This document shows, piece after piece, positions 5,058-7,975 of a stretch of DNA of 7,975 bases. The notes below the pieces were generated by a model that worked only from the letters and a program-made list of their open reading frames with translations, did not search any database and was not told where the DNA came from. The position numbers were made by a program, and so were the translations under genes. Where the stretch lies: NCBI GenBank assembly GCA_016763045.1, contig JAESUN010000381.1, forward strand, positions 1 to 7,975, read 5' to 3'. This stretch comes from Opitutaceae bacterium. Lineage in GTDB: Bacteria > Verrucomicrobiota > Verrucomicrobiia > Opitutales > Opitutaceae. Numbering within the stretch: the first letter of the stretch is position 1; each line of letters opens with the position of its first letter.

Positions 5058-7160
5058 TTATTCTATCTCAAACTTTTCTTTAAACTCATTTCCAAAAATA
5101 TCAACGTAGATAATCATTAGGTTTTTCCCACATTCTTTTTTCGGAATTGATGGTAAATTAATCACTTTGGTTTTCTTCAATTCTTCTCCAACATTTTCAT
5201 CATCCTTTTTACCTTTTTTCTTTGGCAACAAATCTTCAGCAAAATAATATTCGTCCATATCAAAAGCTTGACCGTCAAAATCTTTGTCAATTAGTACCAT
5301 TGCCAAGCTTTCAAGATTTTCTAACTCTTTGCCTTTCTCGTCTTCGCTAAAATCAGAATGGAATTTTTCAATACTTATTTTTACCTCTTTTGTTGAAATC
5401 GTCACTTTAGTTTCAACTTCGGGTTGCTTCATAAAATGAAAACCAATAGCATCATCTAAATCATTAACGTTCCTTTTACTTTGTGGTTGTCTAAACTTTT
5501 TGAATTGAACCTTATGTAATTCTTTAATAATGTGATAAGGTACTTTTAGAAAATAATAACGAACATTGTCTATTTCATAATAATCACTAATAAAGTCGAC
5601 ATAGCTTGCTGGTGTAACAATATAAATCCTATCTCCAACTTTTTTTCCAATATTAGAGTGTAAATTGTGTAAATATTCCTCATCTATAGACGCATCCTTA
5701 AAGTCCCAATATTCCCAAATCAAAGTATAATAGCCATCTTTACGTTGTCCATTTATTTTTATTCCTGAAATTGTCTTTTTGATTGGTTCTATTTCAAATA
5801 AATTTGTAACAAAATCAGAATACTCTTCTTTTTTAAGGTTAAAAACCTTTTCCAGATCATATTGCCCTGTATTCACAGTCACAAAACTTTTTGCTTGTTT
5901 ATTGTAACTCTTTTTAGGGTTGACAATGGACTTGCTTTGTTCAATATTTAGTATTCTTTTTTGAATAGTATAAAAAGATAATTTACCTATATCGCACGAA
6001 ATCCATTTTCGATTCATTTTTTCCGCTACTGAAGGTGTAACTCCTGAACCTGCGAAAAAATCCATTACAATATCTCCAGGTGAAGTTGCAATTTCTAAAA
6101 TTCTTTGAACAAGTGCTTCTGGTTTTTGAGTTGGATAGTCGACTCTTTCATTTGCCATTGGATTAATAACGAAGACATCTGTCCACAAATTTTGAACGGG
6201 TTGGCCTTGATATTCATCTAAGTATATTTTACGATAAATACGTCCTCCTTTTTTTGGGAAATAAAGTTTATCCTCCTTATCCCATTTTTTCATCACATCA
6301 ATTGAGATTGACCAACCATTAGGAGGTGCTGTATAACCGTTATAATCATAGACCAAATTTTCTCGATAATTAGGGCTTACAATAGGTGATTTTAAATACT
6401 GCCTACCTTTAGAATCTTTATTATTGAATCGTTCAGCAATATATTTTTTAGCCTCTGTAGTGTCTTTAGTATAAAGCTGGTTTAGTTCAGCCATTCCATT
6501 GGAATAAAGAAATATTGTATCAGTAACTACTCCTAATTTATTAGAAGGATTTGCACTACCACCTTTTCTTTTCCATGTAATTTCATTTATAAAACTATTC
6601 TCGCCAAATATTTCGTCTAATACTATCTTAATATAATGTGCTTTTTTATAATCAAGATGAACAAAAATAAATCCATCATCAGAAAGAAGTTCTTTGGCAA
6701 CGACTAATCGCTTCCTTATAAACTCAATAAATTCCGCTCCTTTAGCCTTATCAGTATATGCTTTTGCCCCTTCGCTTGTGTTAAAATCGGATTCAGTTGC
6801 AAAAGGGGGATCAATATAAATTAGTTTTACTTTTCCTTTAACTTTATCTTTTATTAAAGGGTCTTTATTTTCATAAATTGTTTTTAAAAATTGAAGATTA
6901 TCTCCGAAAGCAATTATATTCCTCCATCCATCATTCCACGTTTCTCTTTTACCATTAAATATTTTTTCAACTTGTAGTGGAACTGGGAAAACTCCGTCTT
7001 CATTTGCTAACAAATCTTCTTTTCTCATTTTCCCTGCATAAGCTAATTCATATTCCTTATGCCTAATTGGAAATATTTTATTTTTATAATCATCAGGGAT
7101 ATTTTCTCCATTTTGCAATCTTTCGATTAGATCTTGTATTTCGTATTTTGATAGTTTCAT
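5058..7160 (-). CDS. mod: Type III DNA methyltransferase subunit (Mod), beta-class N6-adenine
   Basis: The 700-aa protein methylates the recognition site using S-adenosylmethionine and supplies target specificity for the Mod-Res complex. The catalytic motif IV is DPPF at 117-120 (LIYIDPPF). The helix FIRKRLVVAKELLSDDGFIFVHLD at 147-170 corresponds to motifs V-VI. A variable target-recognition region lies at about 200-335. YPTQKPEALVQRIL at 342-355 is motif X. The SAM-binding motif I FFAGSG is at 368-373, followed by WISCDIG at 386-392. Motif IV before motif I marks the beta class, as in other type III Mod proteins. The C-terminal region (about 400-700) ends in IYVDIFGNEF, as in related Mod proteins, and is presumably the Res/dimer contact. 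The ATG at 7160 gives a normal N-terminus. It is the first gene of the mod-res operon. DPPF replaces the commoner DPPY, a known variant. No long simple repeat for phase variation is present. Confidence 0.93.
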   Translation of the reverse strand: MKLSKYEIQDLIERLQNGENIPDDYKNKIFPIRHKEYELAYAGKMRKEDLLANEDGVFPVPLQVEKIFNGKRETWNDGWRNIIAFGDNLQFLKTIYENKDPLIKDKVKGKVKLIYIDPPFATESDFNTSEGAKAYTDKAKGAEFIEFIRKRLVVAKELLSDDGFIFVHLDYKKAHYIKIVLDEIFGENSFINEITWKRKGGSANPSNKLGVVTDTIFLYSNGMAELNQLYTKDTTEAKKYIAERFNNKDSKGRQYLKSPIVSPNYRENLVYDYNGYTAPPNGWSISIDVMKKWDKEDKLYFPKKGGRIYRKIYLDEYQGQPVQNLWTDVFVINPMANERVDYPTQKPEALVQRILEIATSPGDIVMDFFAGSGVTPSVAEKMNRKWISCDIGKLSFYTIQKRILNIEQSKSIVNPKKSYNKQAKSFVTVNTGQYDLEKVFNLKKEEYSDFVTNLFEIEPIKKTISGIKINGQRKDGYYTLIWEYWDFKDASIDEEYLHNLHSNIGKKVGDRIYIVTPASYVDFISDYYEIDNVRYYFLKVPYHIIKELHKVQFKKFRQPQSKRNVNDLDDAIGFHFMKQPEVETKVTISTKEVKISIEKFHSDFSEDEKGKELENLESLAMVLIDKDFDGQAFDMDEYYFAEDLLPKKKGKKDDENVGEELKKTKVINLPSIPKKECGKNLMIIYVDIFGNEFKEKFEIE

Positions 7161-7211
7161 TTTCTACAAACTCTTCATTTAGGGGGTAATTTATAACTTA
7201 GGTATTCCTTC

Positions 7212-7219
7212 CAAAAATA
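7212..7219 (-). promoter_or_regulatory. Candidate -7 box of the mod-res promoter
   Basis: On the minus strand TATTTTTG fits the Bacteroidota TAnnTTTG -7 box and would give a leader of about 45 nt before the mod start at 7160. No TTG is found at the usual 19-21 bp upstream (the nearest is about 25 bp away), so this is a weak call. Most of the box lies within the right flanking repeat. Confidence 0.3.
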
Positions 7220-7241
7220 GCAAATCCGAGTGAGATTCCCT
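7213..7241. repeat. Right copy of 29-bp imperfect direct repeat flanking the type III R-M operon
   Basis: This copy begins AAAAATAGCAAATCC and ends GATTCCCT. It is 22/29 identical to 2431-2459 in the same orientation, and the two copies are 4,782 bp apart. It contains AATC and GATT as a small inverted repeat around GAGTGA-like bases at its centre (unlike the left copy's CTAG centre). It lies 53 bp upstream of the mod start and overlaps the candidate mod promoter. Confidence 0.45.
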
Positions 7242-7552
7242 TAACAATCCCAAGCCAACTTTAAAATTACTTTCTTAGTCATTCTTATCTTTTATCTCCC
7301 TAAGCACTCTTGAATTAGAAAGCAGCCTATTCAGATGCCTACCTCAAAAAAGAATCACTTATACAACTCGTATTAATCAAAACAAAAATTCAGTTACTTA
7401 AAAAGAATGTTTCTAAATAGGCTCAGTGAGTAATTTAGAGATTATAGGTTTAGTTGAAATAGAATACATTTACATAGTACCAAAAACTGATCCTCATTTA
7501 ATGGTCAATGAAATTGAAAATTGTTATTTAGCAAACGAGTAGAGTAGGTGTT

Positions 7553-7975
7553 TTAACGGGAAGTAGTTTCGTTAGTTAAAAAATTCTTTTGCTCTTTATT
7601 GATAAGTAAAAGGCTTTGTTTATAGTATTCTTCCATTGTTTCAAAACCAATAAAATTCCTTTCTTCACGAATACACGCTCTTAGTGTGGTAGAACTTCCT
7701 GCAAACGGGTCCACAACCAAATCCCCTGGTTGAGTAAACCCTTTAATAAAAAAAAGTAGGTAGAGCTATTGGGAATGTTGCAGGATGCCAGCGATTATCA
7801 GAATATTGATTGACTACATTATTGATATGAATGTGATTAGAAGGTAATGAAATTTTTCGATTTATCATATTCTTTGAGTAGGTCATTCCAAATCCACTTC
7901 CGTTAGATGAATGCGTTAAGTTTCCTCCTTTTTCAGCTCTTTTGTTACTTTCTTTTTTGATTGGGGTGGAGATAC
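7553..7975 (-). pseudogene. 3' part of a second DNA methyltransferase, frameshifted at A8 (7748-7755); runs off the window
   Basis: Read on the minus strand from the right edge, one frame encodes SGFGMTYSKNMINRKISLP, then YSDNRWHPATFPIALPTFF, a motif X-like segment. At an eight-base homopolymer (A8 on the plus strand, 7748-7755) the frame is lost: it would run into TAA at 7681-7683. Dropping one base gives the continuation IKGFTQPGDLVVDPFAGSST (motif I, DPFAGSS at about 7711-7691). NFIGFE follows, and the tail ends at TAA 7555-7553. This is the C-terminal SAM-binding half of a beta-class N6/N4 methyltransferase; the N-terminus with motif IV would lie outside the window. Motif I reads FAGSS rather than FAGSG. 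The sequence differs clearly from the Mod at 5058-7160, so it is a separate gene. It may be a pseudogene, a homopolymer phase-variable gene, or a sequencing error. Confidence 0.7.

Larger units (their letters stand above)
7161..7552. other. Gene-poor spacer between mod and the second methyltransferase remnant
   Basis: Apart from the right flanking repeat and the candidate mod promoter at its left end, I see no convincing gene. The best open stretch is on the plus strand, GTG 7426 to TAG 7540-7542 (38 aa, including LVEIEYIYIVPKTDPH). It has plausible codon use but is not recognised and has a stop shortly upstream of its start. It may be the tail of a lost gene or chance. No tRNA, CRISPR or strong hairpin is visible. 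Confidence 0.4.

Noticed and set aside
6249..6255. T7 run inside mod as a possible phase-variation tract
   Set aside because: The run encodes ordinary PKKG codons in an intact frame, is only 7 bp, and similar runs are common in this AT-rich DNA; no tandem repeats like those of known phase-variable mod genes are seen.
7426..7542. 38-aa plus-strand ORF (GTG start) between mod and the second methyltransferase
   Set aside because: Codon use is plausible but the ORF is very short, starts at GTG after an in-frame stop, and matches nothing I recognise; described only as part of the spacer.

Overview
The window is AT-rich, accessory-type DNA. It most likely comes from a member of the Bacteroidota (Flavobacteriia/Cytophagia-like). 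The clues are strong A/T codon bias, start codons without a purine-rich Shine-Dalgarno sequence, a good match to the Bacteroidota promoter pattern (TTTG, 19 bp, TAnnTTTG) upstream of one gene, and protein families common in that phylum. The assignment is an inference from composition and families; no marker gene is present.

Left part (1-2411), plus strand. The window opens inside an unrecognised gene with a cysteine-rich C-terminus (2-784). Next is a 160-bp spacer holding a regular array: five copies of a TATARYCRTA decamer at a 33, 33, 32, 33 bp pitch, the last running into the next start codon. The array leads into a 'mobile mystery' gene pair: an HTH regulator (mobile mystery protein A, 945-1409), then a Fic-domain protein (mobile mystery protein B, from 1400). 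The Fic gene carries a single-base frameshift near codon 46. The break creates an ATGA stop/start overlap, so the Fic half (1537-1995) could still be made by re-initiation. After it come an unrecognised acidic 88-aa ORF (2027-2293) and a 36-codon remnant (2301-2411) that looks like the N-terminus of a DUF2779-family protein.

Centre (2471-7160), minus strand. This is a complete-looking type III restriction-modification operon. The mod gene (700 aa, beta-class adenine methyltransferase) is followed after 1 nt by res (861 aa, DEAH helicase plus PD-(D/E)xK nuclease). Mod modifies its site and gives the complex its specificity; Mod plus Res cuts unmodified DNA with ATP-driven translocation. Two 29-bp direct repeats (22/29 identical, no gaps) flank the operon at 2431-2459 and 7213-7241.

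Right part (7161-7975). A roughly 390-bp stretch has no convincing gene. It is followed by the 3' part of a second, unrelated DNA methyltransferase on the minus strand. That gene runs off the window and is frameshifted at an eight-base homopolymer (7748-7755).

Overall this looks like a small defence/mobile island built from an intact type III R-M system, a repeat-controlled HTH-Fic module, and decayed gene ends (DUF2779 and second methyltransferase) at its borders.
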